In this document: one piece after another, positions 56,369-64,000 of the stretch | How the letters are laid out: the number at the start of each line of letters is the position of its first letter | Position numbering within the stretch: the stretch's first letter is position 1 | From: Pantoea sp. RIT-PI-b | Lineage (GTDB): Bacteria; Pseudomonadota; Gammaproteobacteria; Enterobacterales; Enterobacteriaceae | Reading direction: 5' to 3' | Length of the DNA stretch: 64,000 nucleotides | Assembly: GCF_001187905.1 (NCBI RefSeq) | Contig: NZ_LGIS01000020.1 | Span: 372,001-436,000, forward strand | Made by a program: the position numbers and the translations under genes | The notes under the pieces: generated by a model | What the model was told of the DNA's origin: nothing | What the model saw: the letters and a program-made list of their open reading frames with translations, nothing else | The model's database searches: none

Positions 56369-57742
56369 ATGTCGCAATCAGATGAAAAAGGTTTGTTATA
56401 TGGGCTGAATGACCGCATCGGTCCATTGCCTGCATTTTGTGCCGCACTGCAGCATGTACTGGCCAGCGTCGTTGGCATTATTACGCCACCGCTGATTATC
56501 GGTTCCGTACTGGGACTCCAGGCGTGGATTCCTTACCTGATCAGCATGTCGCTGGTGGTTTCTGGTCTGGGGACATTTCTGCAGGCGCGTCGCTTTATGG
56601 GGATTGGCGCCGGGATGATTTGCCTGCAGGGCACCAGTTTTGCTTTTCTCGGGGTAATTTTATCGGGAGGGTTAATGGTCAAGGCACGCGGTGGATCGCC
56701 CGAAGAGATCATGGCGATGATCTTTGGTTGCAACCTGGTCGCGGCCATGATTCCGATGCTGATCAGCCGCTGCATTGCGCCATTGCGTAAAGTGCTGACG
56801 CCGGTGGTGACCGGCACCGTGATTACCTTAATTGGTATCAGCCTGATTAAGGTCAGCATCACCGATTGGGCCGGGGGACATAACGCCACCAATTTCGGTG
56901 CACCCGGCAACCTGGCGCTGGGGGCGCTGACGCTTCTGGTGATTATTGTGTTAAACCGTTCGCAAAATCGCTGGACGCGCCTTGTCGCGGTGGTTGCCGG
57001 TATTGCCGTGGGTTGTATCGCGGCAGCGTTAACCGGACATCTCAGCCTGAAGCCGATGGCGGAGACGCCCTGGCTGATGATGCCTGAACTGTTTCGTTTT
57101 GGTTTTGCTTTCGACTGGACCATCTTCGTGCCCATTGCGCTGGTCTCTGTGATTGCGGTGATTGAAGCGGTTGGCGATCTCACGGCCAACTGCATGCTGT
57201 CGCAACAGCCGATTGAGGGCGAGGAGTTTGAGCGCCGTATGCAGGGCGGCATTTTTGCCGACGGGATTAGTTGCTTACTCGCTGCGGTTTTTTCTGCCTT
57301 TCCAAATACCACTTTCGCGCAAAATAACGGCGTCATCCAGATGACCGGCGTGGCCAGTCGCTATGTTGGCATGGTGATTGGTGTGATGTTGCTGCTGCTC
57401 GGGATGTTCCCAACCATTGGTTATTTGCTGCAGCAGATTCCGCCGCCGGTGCTAGGCGGAGCAACTATTGTGATGTTTGGTAGCGTAGTTGCGGCAGGTA
57501 TTCGCGTGATGACGCAAACGCCGCTCGGACGTCGCGAGATGTTGATTGTCGCGGTTTCGTTCGGTATCGGCTTAGGCGTAGAAGCGGTACCTGAAGTGCT
57601 GAAACAGTTTCCTTCACTAGTAAGCAACCTGTTTGGTCATGCGGTAACTACGGGTGGGATACTGGCGATTGTGCTTAATGTGATTCTGCCAGCTGAACGT
57701 GGTGAAGTGGTTGCAGTTAAAACGGTGGAGGAATCGCCCTAA
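56369..57742 (+). CDS. NCS2 family purine/xanthine permease
   Basis: A 457-residue permease of the NCS2 (UraA/XanP/UacT) family, ~12-14 helices. The signature AQNNGVIQMTGVASRYVG near residue 316 defines purine-type members; QGTSFAFLG and the E-x-x-GD pattern (IEAVGDLTANCMLSQQP) are conserved. Likely imports xanthine, uric acid or a related purine with protons. Monocistronic; its end is bounded by a large hairpin. Confidence 0.87.
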   Translation: MSQSDEKGLLYGLNDRIGPLPAFCAALQHVLASVVGIITPPLIIGSVLGLQAWIPYLISMSLVVSGLGTFLQARRFMGIGAGMICLQGTSFAFLGVILSGGLMVKARGGSPEEIMAMIFGCNLVAAMIPMLISRCIAPLRKVLTPVVTGTVITLIGISLIKVSITDWAGGHNATNFGAPGNLALGALTLLVIIVLNRSQNRWTRLVAVVAGIAVGCIAAALTGHLSLKPMAETPWLMMPELFRFGFAFDWTIFVPIALVSVIAVIEAVGDLTANCMLSQQPIEGEEFERRMQGGIFADGISCLLAAVFSAFPNTTFAQNNGVIQMTGVASRYVGMVIGVMLLLLGMFPTIGYLLQQIPPPVLGGATIVMFGSVVAAGIRVMTQTPLGRREMLIVAVSFGIGLGVEAVPEVLKQFPSLVSNLFGHAVTTGGILAIVLNVILPAERGEVVAVKTVEESP

Positions 57743-57763
57743 CTAAACGCACCGAGTCAAAGA

Positions 57764-57872
57764 GCCGAGGGGCATATGGCAGAGGAGTAAAGCATCCCGC
57801 GCCAGGGAAGGCGCGGGCTGAGCCTCAGGGACGATTTATGGCGACTTTACTTTCTGCCATATGCCCCTCGGC
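57764..57872. repeat. Long hairpin between the NCS2 permease and osmV
   Basis: A perfect 20-bp inverted repeat GCCGAGGGGCATATGGCAGA (57764-57783) / its complement (57853-57872), extended inward by GAGTAAAG / CTTTACTT with a bulge. Inside is a second hairpin CCCGCGCC-AGGGAA-GGCGCGGG (57796-57817). The 15-base GAGCCTCAGGGACGA (57820-57834) is identical to 6456-6470. It lies between two convergent genes and may serve as terminator, but its complexity suggests a repeat element. Confidence 0.75.
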
Positions 57873-57886
57873 GACTGCACAAAATT

Positions 57887-59023
57887 TTACGGATTCAACC
57901 GACGACGCGTGCGTCCAGAGCTCAGATAATCAGCAATATAATCCTGCGATATCTCGCCGCTGTAACGCCCATCCTCATCAACAATCGGCATCCACACTGT
58001 GTTGTGCTCATAGAGTTTCGATAACACTACGCGCAGGTTTTCTTCCGCTTTGCCCGTCACTTTAAAGGTATGCAGCATCTCTTCGCAGCGGCCCGTTGCG
58101 GCACGCGCTTCGCGACGCTTTACAAAACCCAGTGGCTTGCCATCTTCATCCACCACCGTCACCGAACGCATATCGTTATCATCCATGGTGGCGAAAGCTT
58201 CCTGCAATGGCGTATTACGCTGCACGGTGATGGTAGGTTGTTGATCGGTGACATCGCCCGCTTGCACCAGCAACAAACGTTTCAGCGTACGGTCCTGTCC
58301 GACAAAAGAGCCGACAAAATCGTTGGCGGGTTTTGCCAGCAGCTCATCCGGGCTGGCGCACTGCACAATTTTACCCTGACCAAACACCGCAATGCGGTCG
58401 CCGAGCTTCAGCGCTTCATCGATATCGTGGCTTACCAGCATCACGGTTTTCTTCAGCTGACGCTGCATCTCAAGGAATTCGTTCTGAATCACTTCACGGT
58501 TAATTGGATCGACCGCACCGAAAGGTTCATCCATCAGCAATACCGGTGGATCAGCGGCCAGCGCGCGAATCACGCCGATACGCTGCTGTTGCCCACCGGA
58601 CATTTCACGCGGGTAACGATGCAAGAACTTGGTCGGATCGAGTGCCACCATGCTCATCAGCTCCGTGGCGCGTTCGCGGCAGCGCTTTTTATCCCAACCG
58701 AGCATGCGCGGCACCACGGTGATGTTCTCTTCGATAGTCATGTTCGGAAACAGACCAATCTGCTGGATGACATAGCCAATGTTACGGCGCAGGGTCACGG
58801 TATCCTGTCCGCTGGTGTCTTCACCGTTGATTAAAATTCTGCCGCTTGAAGACGGGATCAAGCGGTTAATCATCTTCAGCGTCGTGGTTTTGCCACAGCC
58901 CGATGGGCCGAGCAGCACACACATTTCCCCGGCAGGGACTTCCAGGCTGACGTTATCTACGGCATTTAATGACGTGCCGTTCTTTTGCGTAAAGGTTTTC
59001 GTCAGGTTTTCCAGTTTTATCAT
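57887..59023 (-). CDS. osmV: Osmoprotectant ABC transporter, ATP-binding protein (CBS domains)
   Basis: A 378-residue ATPase of the glycine betaine/carnitine/choline type. Walker A LGPSGCGKTTTLKMI near residue 40, signature MSGGQQQRIGVIRAL near 143 and Walker B LLMDEPFG near 165. C-terminal tandem CBS domains (~255-370) sense ionic strength. Gene order ATPase-permease-binding protein-permease matches Salmonella OsmU (osmVWXY). Its ATG overlaps the osmW stop by one base (TAATG). Confidence 0.93.
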   Translation of the reverse strand: MIKLENLTKTFTQKNGTSLNAVDNVSLEVPAGEMCVLLGPSGCGKTTTLKMINRLIPSSSGRILINGEDTSGQDTVTLRRNIGYVIQQIGLFPNMTIEENITVVPRMLGWDKKRCRERATELMSMVALDPTKFLHRYPREMSGGQQQRIGVIRALAADPPVLLMDEPFGAVDPINREVIQNEFLEMQRQLKKTVMLVSHDIDEALKLGDRIAVFGQGKIVQCASPDELLAKPANDFVGSFVGQDRTLKRLLLVQAGDVTDQQPTITVQRNTPLQEAFATMDDNDMRSVTVVDEDGKPLGFVKRREARAATGRCEEMLHTFKVTGKAEENLRVVLSKLYEHNTVWMPIVDEDGRYSGEISQDYIADYLSSGRTRRRLNP

Positions 59024-59670
59024 TATCGAATCCCCTTAGGAGTCAGCGCCGACTGCAAACGGTGCAGTAGCCAATCAAGCACAATCGCGAGCAAACAAAT
59101 CATTAAAGCACCAGCAATCAACATGCGCACATCGCTGCCGCTGATACCGTCGAGTAGCTGCAGGCCCAGGCCGCCGGCACCAATGACCGCAGCAATCGCC
59201 ATGACACCTACGTTCATCACTACCGCAGTACGAATACCGCCGAAAATCACCGGCAGCGCCATCGGAATTTCTACCCAGCGCAGGCGTTGCCAGAAGGTCA
59301 TGCCAATCCCGCGACCGGCTTCACGCAGGCCCGGCGACAAATTCTCCAGTGCGGTATGGGTATTGCGCACAATCGGCAATAACGAATAGAGGAAAACCGC
59401 AGTAATCGCGGGAAGGGCGCCGATGCCCTGGCCGATCATCGAAAACAGCGGAATCATCAAGCCAAACAATGCAATGGTCGGAATGGTTAACACAATGGTG
59501 GCAATACCCAATACCGGCGTCGCCAGCCATTTGAAGCGCACAATCAAAATGCCCAGCGGCACGCCAACCATGATCGCGAAACCGACCGCTACCAGCACCA
59601 GCCACGTATGTTGCCAGGTGAGCGTCATCAAGGTGTGCCAGTTATTCATGATGTAATGCAAGGTATCCAC
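59023..59670 (-). CDS. osmW: Osmoprotectant ABC transporter permease
   Basis: A 215-residue permease with ~6 helices and the EAA-type loop LREAGRGIGMTFWQRLRWVEIPMALP near residue 125. The GTG start follows GGAGG. Second permease of the OsmU-type system; lies between osmX and osmV. Confidence 0.92.
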   Translation of the reverse strand: MDTLHYIMNNWHTLMTLTWQHTWLVLVAVGFAIMVGVPLGILIVRFKWLATPVLGIATIVLTIPTIALFGLMIPLFSMIGQGIGALPAITAVFLYSLLPIVRNTHTALENLSPGLREAGRGIGMTFWQRLRWVEIPMALPVIFGGIRTAVVMNVGVMAIAAVIGAGGLGLQLLDGISGSDVRMLIAGALMICLLAIVLDWLLHRLQSALTPKGIR

Positions 59671-59679
59671 AGCGCCTCC

Positions 59680-60606
59680 TTACAGCATGTTTTTAGATTG
59701 AAGGAAATCACGCGCCACCTGTTGCGGTGACTGATGATCGATATCGACGCGCTTGTTCATCTCGGTGATGGCTTCGTCATTAATCAATGCCGACAGCTGA
59801 TTGAGCGCGCTATCTAACCCTGGATGGCTCTCAAGCACATCCTGACGCACCACAGGCGTGACGTTGTAACTTGGGAAGAAGTGCTTATCATCTTCTAATA
59901 CCTTGAGTTCGAAGCCTTTCACCCGGCCATCGGTGGTATAGATCAGGCCGGCATCAACAAACCCATCGCGAATCGCGTTGTACACCAGGCCGGGATCCAT
60001 CTGGCGAATCTGCGGTCTGTCGAGCGGCATGTTGTAAGCTTTTTGCAGCGGCTTCAGGCCATCGGAGCGTCCTGAGAATTCGAGATCCAAACCGAGTTTC
60101 CAGTTGTGGTCCGGATCGTTCTTGCGCACCTCTTCCAGCTTCGCCACCAGCTGCGACATGGTGTTGATGCCTTCTTTGTCCGCGCGGTCACGCTGCATAG
60201 CAAACGCATAGGTGTTGTTCATCGGGGCAGGATTGAGCCACACCAATCCCAGTTTGGCGTCCAGCTGTTTCACCGTCTTATAGGCGTCTTCGGTCGACAT
60301 CGGCTTATTGATGTGATTAAAGATGATCAGTGAAGTCCCGGTGTACTCCCAGGTCATATCAATCTGTTTATTGATCATCGCGTTACGACCAATAGTGGTG
60401 GCGATATTGGTCTTCGGAATCACCTGAAAACCTTTCTTCTGCAGCCACAGCACCGTCATCGCAGACAGGATGTGTTGCTCAGTAAAACTTTTGGTCGCCA
60501 TGGTAATGGGGGTTGCAGCGGCGGCGCTTTGGCTGATTAGCAGCGTCGCGCTCAGTGCCAGCGCAGTACGTTTTACCCAGCGCGCCAGCTTATTGGCAGT
60601 GGCCAT
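59680..60606 (-). CDS. osmX: Osmoprotectant-binding periplasmic protein
   Basis: A 308-residue substrate-binding protein of the OpuAC/YehZ type. The start [10 protein letters not shown] at 60606 follows AAGGAG. Signal peptide ends QSAAAA; mature part begins [16 protein letters not shown]. Motifs [11 protein letters not shown] and [13 protein letters not shown] are family hallmarks. It delivers glycine betaine-type solutes. 16 bases downstream of osmY. Confidence 0.93.
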   Translation of the reverse strand: MATANKLARWVKRTALALSATLLISQSAAAATPITMATKSFTEQHILSAMTVLWLQKKGFQVIPKTNIATTIGRNAMINKQIDMTWEYTGTSLIIFNHINKPMSTEDAYKTVKQLDAKLGLVWLNPAPMNNTYAFAMQRDRADKEGINTMSQLVAKLEEVRKNDPDHNWKLGLDLEFSGRSDGLKPLQKAYNMPLDRPQIRQMDPGLVYNAIRDGFVDAGLIYTTDGRVKGFELKVLEDDKHFFPSYNVTPVVRQDVLESHPGLDSALNQLSALINDEAITEMNKRVDIDHQSPQQVARDFLQSKNML

Positions 60607-60622
60607 CACAAAACTCCTTGTG

Positions 60623-61339
60623 TTAAGCCGCAGAGTGCGGGCTGAGATAACGTCCCAATGCCGCAAGCAGCATGTCGAGAATCAGGGCAACTAGCGCCGT
60701 TGCGACTGCGCCCAGAATCAGCGTTGGGAAGTCGTTGAGGTAAATGCCAGGGAAGATCAGCTCACCAAAGCTGCTGGCGCCAATCAGGAAGGCTAAGGGC
60801 GCAGTACCCACGTTAATCGCGGTAGCGATGCGTACACCGGCTAAAATCACCGGTAACGCGTTGGGAATCTCTACCTGACGCAAACGCTGAAACTTAGTCA
60901 TACCTATACCGTTGGCGGCTTCAATCAGCGACGGCGGAACCGCACTTAAACCGGCAAAAGTATTACGCACAATCGGCAGCAGCGAGGCGAGGAACAGGGC
61001 AATCAGCGCAGGTCGATCGCCAATACCCACGATCACCATGGCCAGCGCCAATACCGCCAGCGGTGGCAGCGTGTTACCCACGTTGAAGATCTGCATCACG
61101 TATTCTGCCCAGCGACGGGCGAAAGGACGGCTGAGTAAAATGCCGCTGGGAATACCGACCAGTAGCGCGAAGAACATCGACCAAAACACTAAAAACAGAT
61201 GCTGCTGCGCGAGATAAATTAAATCCTCTCGGCGATCGCGCAGCGTATTCAGGCCCAGCCCCCACACCAGCAGGGCTATCACCGCAATGATTGCGAGCAA
61301 TGCCAGTCCAGCACGGCGGGCGAGCGATGCATTTTGCAT
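60623..61339 (-). CDS. osmY: Osmoprotectant ABC transporter permease (OsmU OsmY)
   Basis: A 238-residue permease with six helices and the loop [26 protein letters not shown]. First gene of the operon osmY-osmX-osmW-osmV on the minus strand, with GGGAGA before the ATG. Named after Salmonella OsmU; it is not the E. coli periplasmic OsmY. The 385-bp gap to the divergent exporter must hold the osmotically controlled promoter. Confidence 0.9.
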   Translation of the reverse strand: MQNASLARRAGLALLAIIAVIALLVWGLGLNTLRDRREDLIYLAQQHLFLVFWSMFFALLVGIPSGILLSRPFARRWAEYVMQIFNVGNTLPPLAVLALAMVIVGIGDRPALIALFLASLLPIVRNTFAGLSAVPPSLIEAANGIGMTKFQRLRQVEIPNALPVILAGVRIATAINVGTAPLAFLIGASSFGELIFPGIYLNDFPTLILGAVATALVALILDMLLAALGRYLSPHSAA

Positions 61340-61723
61340 AGCAAGTATCTCCCTGATTTAAAAAATCGTTCGATCGGGTTATGTCATTCTCAGGATGACG
61401 GCGCAGTGCAGAAACACACACCTACGAAAATCCTTCATCCTTTTAAATTGCAGTTAAAATGACTGTTAGCAGATGCTTTTGCAGCGAATAACTGGAAAGC
61501 ACCGTAAAAAGCTATAGCAATGCTTGCCGATAAGCGCCAGTTTTTGCGGCAAAATCAGACAGATAGAAACGATAAAAAATTGTGCTTAACCCGCGTGGAA
61601 TAAGGCATTATCCGACAATAAAAAATTTTCATCGAAATAGGTGACGGCGTCACAAAGTGGCGCACACAGAGGAAACTGCTGCGGTGAATTTTGAGCTAGC
61701 CTTGTTAGAAATTAGGGAGACGT
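61340..61723. promoter_or_regulatory. osmY-exporter intergenic region
   Basis: A 384-bp AT-rich gap between divergent genes. No gene is seen. It contains promoter-like AT stretches around 61540-61640 but no operator I can name. GGGAGA precedes the exporter ATG. Confidence 0.4.
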
Positions 61724-63184
61724 ATGACTGAAACTGCAGAATTGAACACGGAACATCGTCACTGGATTCTCATCGGCTGCATGCTAGCGATGTTTATGGC
61801 GGCGATTGAAGTCACCATCGTGGCCACCGCGATGCCAACCATCATTGCCGATCTTGGCGGCTTTGCGCAGTTCGGTTGGGTATTTTCCATCTATCTGCTG
61901 ACACAGGCGGTCAGTGTGCCGCTGTATGGCCGCTTAGCCGATATGTGGGGGCGCAAACGGCTACTGTTTATCGGCGTGTCGCTGTTTTTGGTCGGCTCCA
62001 TTCTATGCGGATTTGCCCACAGTATGACGTGGCTGATCCTGTTCCGTGCCTTTCAGGGATTGGGCGCAGGCGCGATTATGCCGCTTACCTCAACCATCGT
62101 GGCGGACGTCTACTCGCCGCGCGAACGCGCGAATGTGCAGGGCTGGCTCTCCAGCGTCTGGGGCGTCGCGGCGATCATTGGCCCGCTCAGCGGCGCCTGG
62201 CTGGTGCAACACTTTAGCTGGTCGGTGATTTTCTGGGTCAACGTGCCGATTGGCCTCATCGCCATGCTGCTGCTGGCGCGTTTCCTACCGACACGTGAGC
62301 AGAACCAGCAAACCACGCTTAACCTCACCGGCAGTTGCTGGCTGATGATCTGCGTCACGGCGCTGTTGGTGGCGCTGTTGCAAGCCGAGGTACTGGGTTA
62401 TTGGCTGCTGCCGTTCCTGCTGTTAGCGCTGGTTGCTGCCTGGCGCCTGAAACATCATGAACAGCGCGCCGATGCGCCGCTCTTCCCGCTAGAGATTTGG
62501 CGCAGTCGGCTGATTGTCGCCGGCAACGTCGGCAATCTGATTATCGGTGCCAGCATGATGGGCATCAGCGCTTTTTTGCCGACGTGGATTCAGGGGATTA
62601 CCGGCGGCACGCCGCTGCAGGCGGGTAGCGCATTGGCGATGATGTCGATTGGCTGGCCGCTGGCGAGCACCCTGAGCGGACGATTGATGCTGGTGACATC
62701 GTACCGCTTCACTGCGCAAATGGGGGCGTTACTGCTGATCGCTGGTAGCGCATTACTGCTGCTACTGCGCAGCGATAGCTCGATCATGCAGGCCGGTTTA
62801 ACCGCCTTTGTGATTGGCACCGGCATGGGCATGACCAGCACCACCTTTTTGGTGTCGGTACAGAACCATGCCCATTACGATATTCGTGGCATTTGCACCG
62901 CCTCAATCATGTTCAGTCGCATGATCGGCTCGGCAATTGGAACGGCATTATTAGGCGCGGTGCTCAATCTCAACCTCTCGCTGCGTCTGCCGCAGGCCGA
63001 CGATCCGATGCAAAAAATCATGTCGCACCAGAGCCGCCAGGCGCTGCCGGAGGCGACGCTGCATGACTGGACCGGGCAAATTGCCAGCTCTTTACATTGG
63101 GTGTTTGTGGTTTCACTGCTGATTGCGCTGTTAACGCTGTGGGTAGCGTGGATGATGCCGCGTCAAAGGCCGGAAGTGGAGTAA
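61724..63184 (+). CDS. MFS drug exporter, DHA2 (14-helix, EmrB/QacA-like)
   Basis: A 486-residue exporter with 14 predicted helices. Motif D1 MAAIEVTIVATAMPTIIADLGG, motif A GRLADMWGRKRL and motif C-like GPLSGAWLVQHFSW are typical of DHA2 drug:H+ antiporters. No EmrA-type adaptor is adjacent. Substrate unknown. Confidence 0.9.
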   Translation: MTETAELNTEHRHWILIGCMLAMFMAAIEVTIVATAMPTIIADLGGFAQFGWVFSIYLLTQAVSVPLYGRLADMWGRKRLLFIGVSLFLVGSILCGFAHSMTWLILFRAFQGLGAGAIMPLTSTIVADVYSPRERANVQGWLSSVWGVAAIIGPLSGAWLVQHFSWSVIFWVNVPIGLIAMLLLARFLPTREQNQQTTLNLTGSCWLMICVTALLVALLQAEVLGYWLLPFLLLALVAAWRLKHHEQRADAPLFPLEIWRSRLIVAGNVGNLIIGASMMGISAFLPTWIQGITGGTPLQAGSALAMMSIGWPLASTLSGRLMLVTSYRFTAQMGALLLIAGSALLLLLRSDSSIMQAGLTAFVIGTGMGMTSTTFLVSVQNHAHYDIRGICTASIMFSRMIGSAIGTALLGAVLNLNLSLRLPQADDPMQKIMSHQSRQALPEATLHDWTGQIASSLHWVFVVSLLIALLTLWVAWMMPRQRPEVE

Positions 63185-63188
63185 AGCA

Positions 63189-63208
63189 GGGCGGCCTGAG
63201 AGCCGCCC
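63189..63208. terminator. Hairpin between the exporter and ynfD
   Basis: GGGCGGC (63189-63195) pairs with GCCGCCC (63202-63208), 6-base loop, between two convergent genes. U-tract is short on either strand, so strength is uncertain. Confidence 0.6.
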
Positions 63209-63214
63209 GAAGGT

Positions 63215-63511
63215 TTACTGCGCTGGCGTATCCTGCGAGCTGCCAGCGCTATCTGGTACGCTGCTGTCGCCGTCACGACCATTTTTCTTGTAGACGATTT
63301 TCTGTGTGTCGTTCTCACAATGGCCCACAACCTGACCGCCGACCTGATCGGCTTGATCATTGGCCACGATATCCAGCGTGAAGTCCGATTCGGCAACGCC
63401 GTTATTAATAATTTTTTTGCTGATGTCCGCTTTAACACTTTCACAAGATGCCTGCGCCAGAACCGGCAGCGCCAGCATCGCCATCAACAGAACTGCATTA
63501 CGTTTTTTCAT
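63215..63511 (-). CDS. ynfD: Periplasmic DUF1161 protein YnfD
   Basis: A 98-residue exported protein: signal peptide ending VLAQA, then SCESVKADISKKIINNGV and VVGHCENDTQKIVYKKNG, the two halves of DUF1161 with a likely disulphide between the Cys residues. Two tandem ATG codons exist; the second has better spacing from GGAG. Function unknown. Near ynfB as in E. coli. Confidence 0.85.
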   Translation of the reverse strand: MKKRNAVLLMAMLALPVLAQASCESVKADISKKIINNGVAESDFTLDIVANDQADQVGGQVVGHCENDTQKIVYKKNGRDGDSSVPDSAGSSQDTPAQ

Positions 63512-63563
63512 CATTCACTCCGTTGGTCAGAATTCCTATCAAAACTATAGCAGTGATGACCGA

Positions 63564-63899
63564 TTATGGCGCCAGCGGACGTCCGGTACGACGATCAAGG
63601 CAGCGCAGCGTATTGGGTTCCCAGTAAGCGTTAACGTTGTAGCTCTTCTCGCAGGAGTCGCGGGTATCAAAGGCTTTATCGGCTTTGTCGAACTCTTTCT
63701 CAACGCGCGTATTCACTTTGTTACGCAGGTTTTTGGTATCGTTCCATTGCTCTTTACTTTGGCGAGCGGCTTCGTTGCTGGATGCGCTGCTACCATCTTC
63801 AATAATCAGGCGATCGGTTTTGGCGGAAGCCATTGGCGCAGCCAGCAACACGCTGGAAGTCAGCACGGTAGCCAGCAGGGCAGAAAACAGTTTTTTCAT
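63564..63899 (-). CDS. ynfB: Periplasmic protein YnfB (UPF0482/DUF1283)
   Basis: A 111-residue exported protein: signal peptide ending PMASA, then [20 protein letters not shown] and the conserved C-terminus [21 protein letters not shown], nearly as in E. coli YnfB. The ATG at 63899 is chosen because the upstream ATG (63905) sits directly against AAGGAA. Function unknown. Confidence 0.93.
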   Translation of the reverse strand: MKKLFSALLATVLTSSVLLAAPMASAKTDRLIIEDGSSASSNEAARQSKEQWNDTKNLRNKVNTRVEKEFDKADKAFDTRDSCEKSYNVNAYWEPNTLRCLDRRTGRPLAP

Positions 63900-63983
63900 T
63901 GTCATTTCCTTCAGTTAACACCAGCACAGCCGGGATCGCGGCTGTAACAACCTTAGGCGCTAGTATATCATCGCTGCTTCTTT

Positions 63984-64000
63984 GCTCACCAGCGGTGAGC
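63984..64000. other. Short hairpin at the right window edge
   Basis: GCTCACC-AGC-GGTGAGC is a perfect 7-bp hairpin ending exactly at the window edge, in the upstream region of ynfB. Its role cannot be judged without the next bases. Confidence 0.35.

Noticed and set aside
56533-57336. 267-codon minus-strand frame opposite the NCS2 permease
   Set aside because: Antisense shadow of a strongly supported membrane protein gene.
58070-58834. 254-codon plus-strand frame opposite osmV
   Set aside because: Antisense shadow of an ABC ATPase with all motifs intact.
63360-63947. 195-codon plus-strand frame across ynfD and ynfB
   Set aside because: It spans two opposite genes with signal peptides and matches to known families, so it is a shadow.

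Overview
This window reads as chromosome of an enterobacterium, most likely Pantoea or a close relative in Erwiniaceae. Many genes match well-known Escherichia coli families in length and motifs: hrpA, azoR, rstAB, pntAB, uspE, fnr, mlc, ynfKLM, ydgH, the rha cluster, and ynfB/ynfD. Gene order only partly follows E. coli, and the intergenic palindromes do not resemble the usual E. coli repeats. The genus is an inference from gene content recalled from memory; no database search was possible. I see no rRNA, tRNA, CRISPR array, prophage or insertion sequence.

Layout. 1-2160: 3' end of ydbH with ynbE and ydbL (envelope lipid bridge), then azoR. 2393-6289: the RNA helicase hrpA, followed by a 210-bp multi-hairpin intergenic element. 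6570-8126: ydgD (secreted protease), ydgU (26-residue membrane protein) and asr (acid-shock protein). A good match to the RstA box lies upstream of asr, and the rstA-rstB operon is 1.7 kb away, followed in the same operon by an M32 carboxypeptidase. 12006-20347: an unrecognised small gene, ydgI, ydgH, pntAB, uspE and fnr. 20644-25714: smrA, a PcaQ-like regulator divergent from a PcaK-like transporter, ydcJ, and a DoxX protein. 25907-29311: a type-B carboxylesterase and a chemoreceptor behind a likely FliA promoter.

29308-39036 is an accessory nitrogen and peptide scavenging stretch: a LysR regulator divergent from a YbdL-like aminotransferase and an orphan amino-acid binding protein, then pepT, an orphan DppA-like binding protein, another LysR regulator, an M20 amidohydrolase and an MHS-family transporter. 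39075-48450 is a complete L-rhamnose catabolic locus: rhaT for uptake, rhaSR for control, rhaBAD and rhaM for breakdown to DHAP and L-lactaldehyde, and nearby aldA to oxidise the lactaldehyde. The rhaB promoter keeps the CRP site and the RhaS half-sites in nearly the E. coli arrangement. Between aldA and rhaT lie a 107-residue unknown protein and a 32-residue YoaK-like membrane protein.

48526-64000: a TetR regulator divergent from a BhsA-like small periplasmic protein, sotB, an unrecognised Cys/His-rich 85-residue protein, divergent ynfM/ynfL, mlc with its own operator and a CRP site, bioD2 (ynfK) with an apparent Shine-Dalgarno-sequestering hairpin, an NCS2 purine permease, a four-gene osmoprotectant ABC transporter (OsmU type), a DHA2-type exporter, ynfD and ynfB.

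I found no clearly new multi-gene system. The most unusual structures are non-coding: the multi-hairpin element at 6331-6540, the 109-bp hairpin at 57764-57872 that shares a 15-base core with it, and a 135-bp inverted-repeat segment at 51210-51344. One transporter gene (37762-39036) carries two G-runs that replace conserved glutamates and may be a sequencing artefact.
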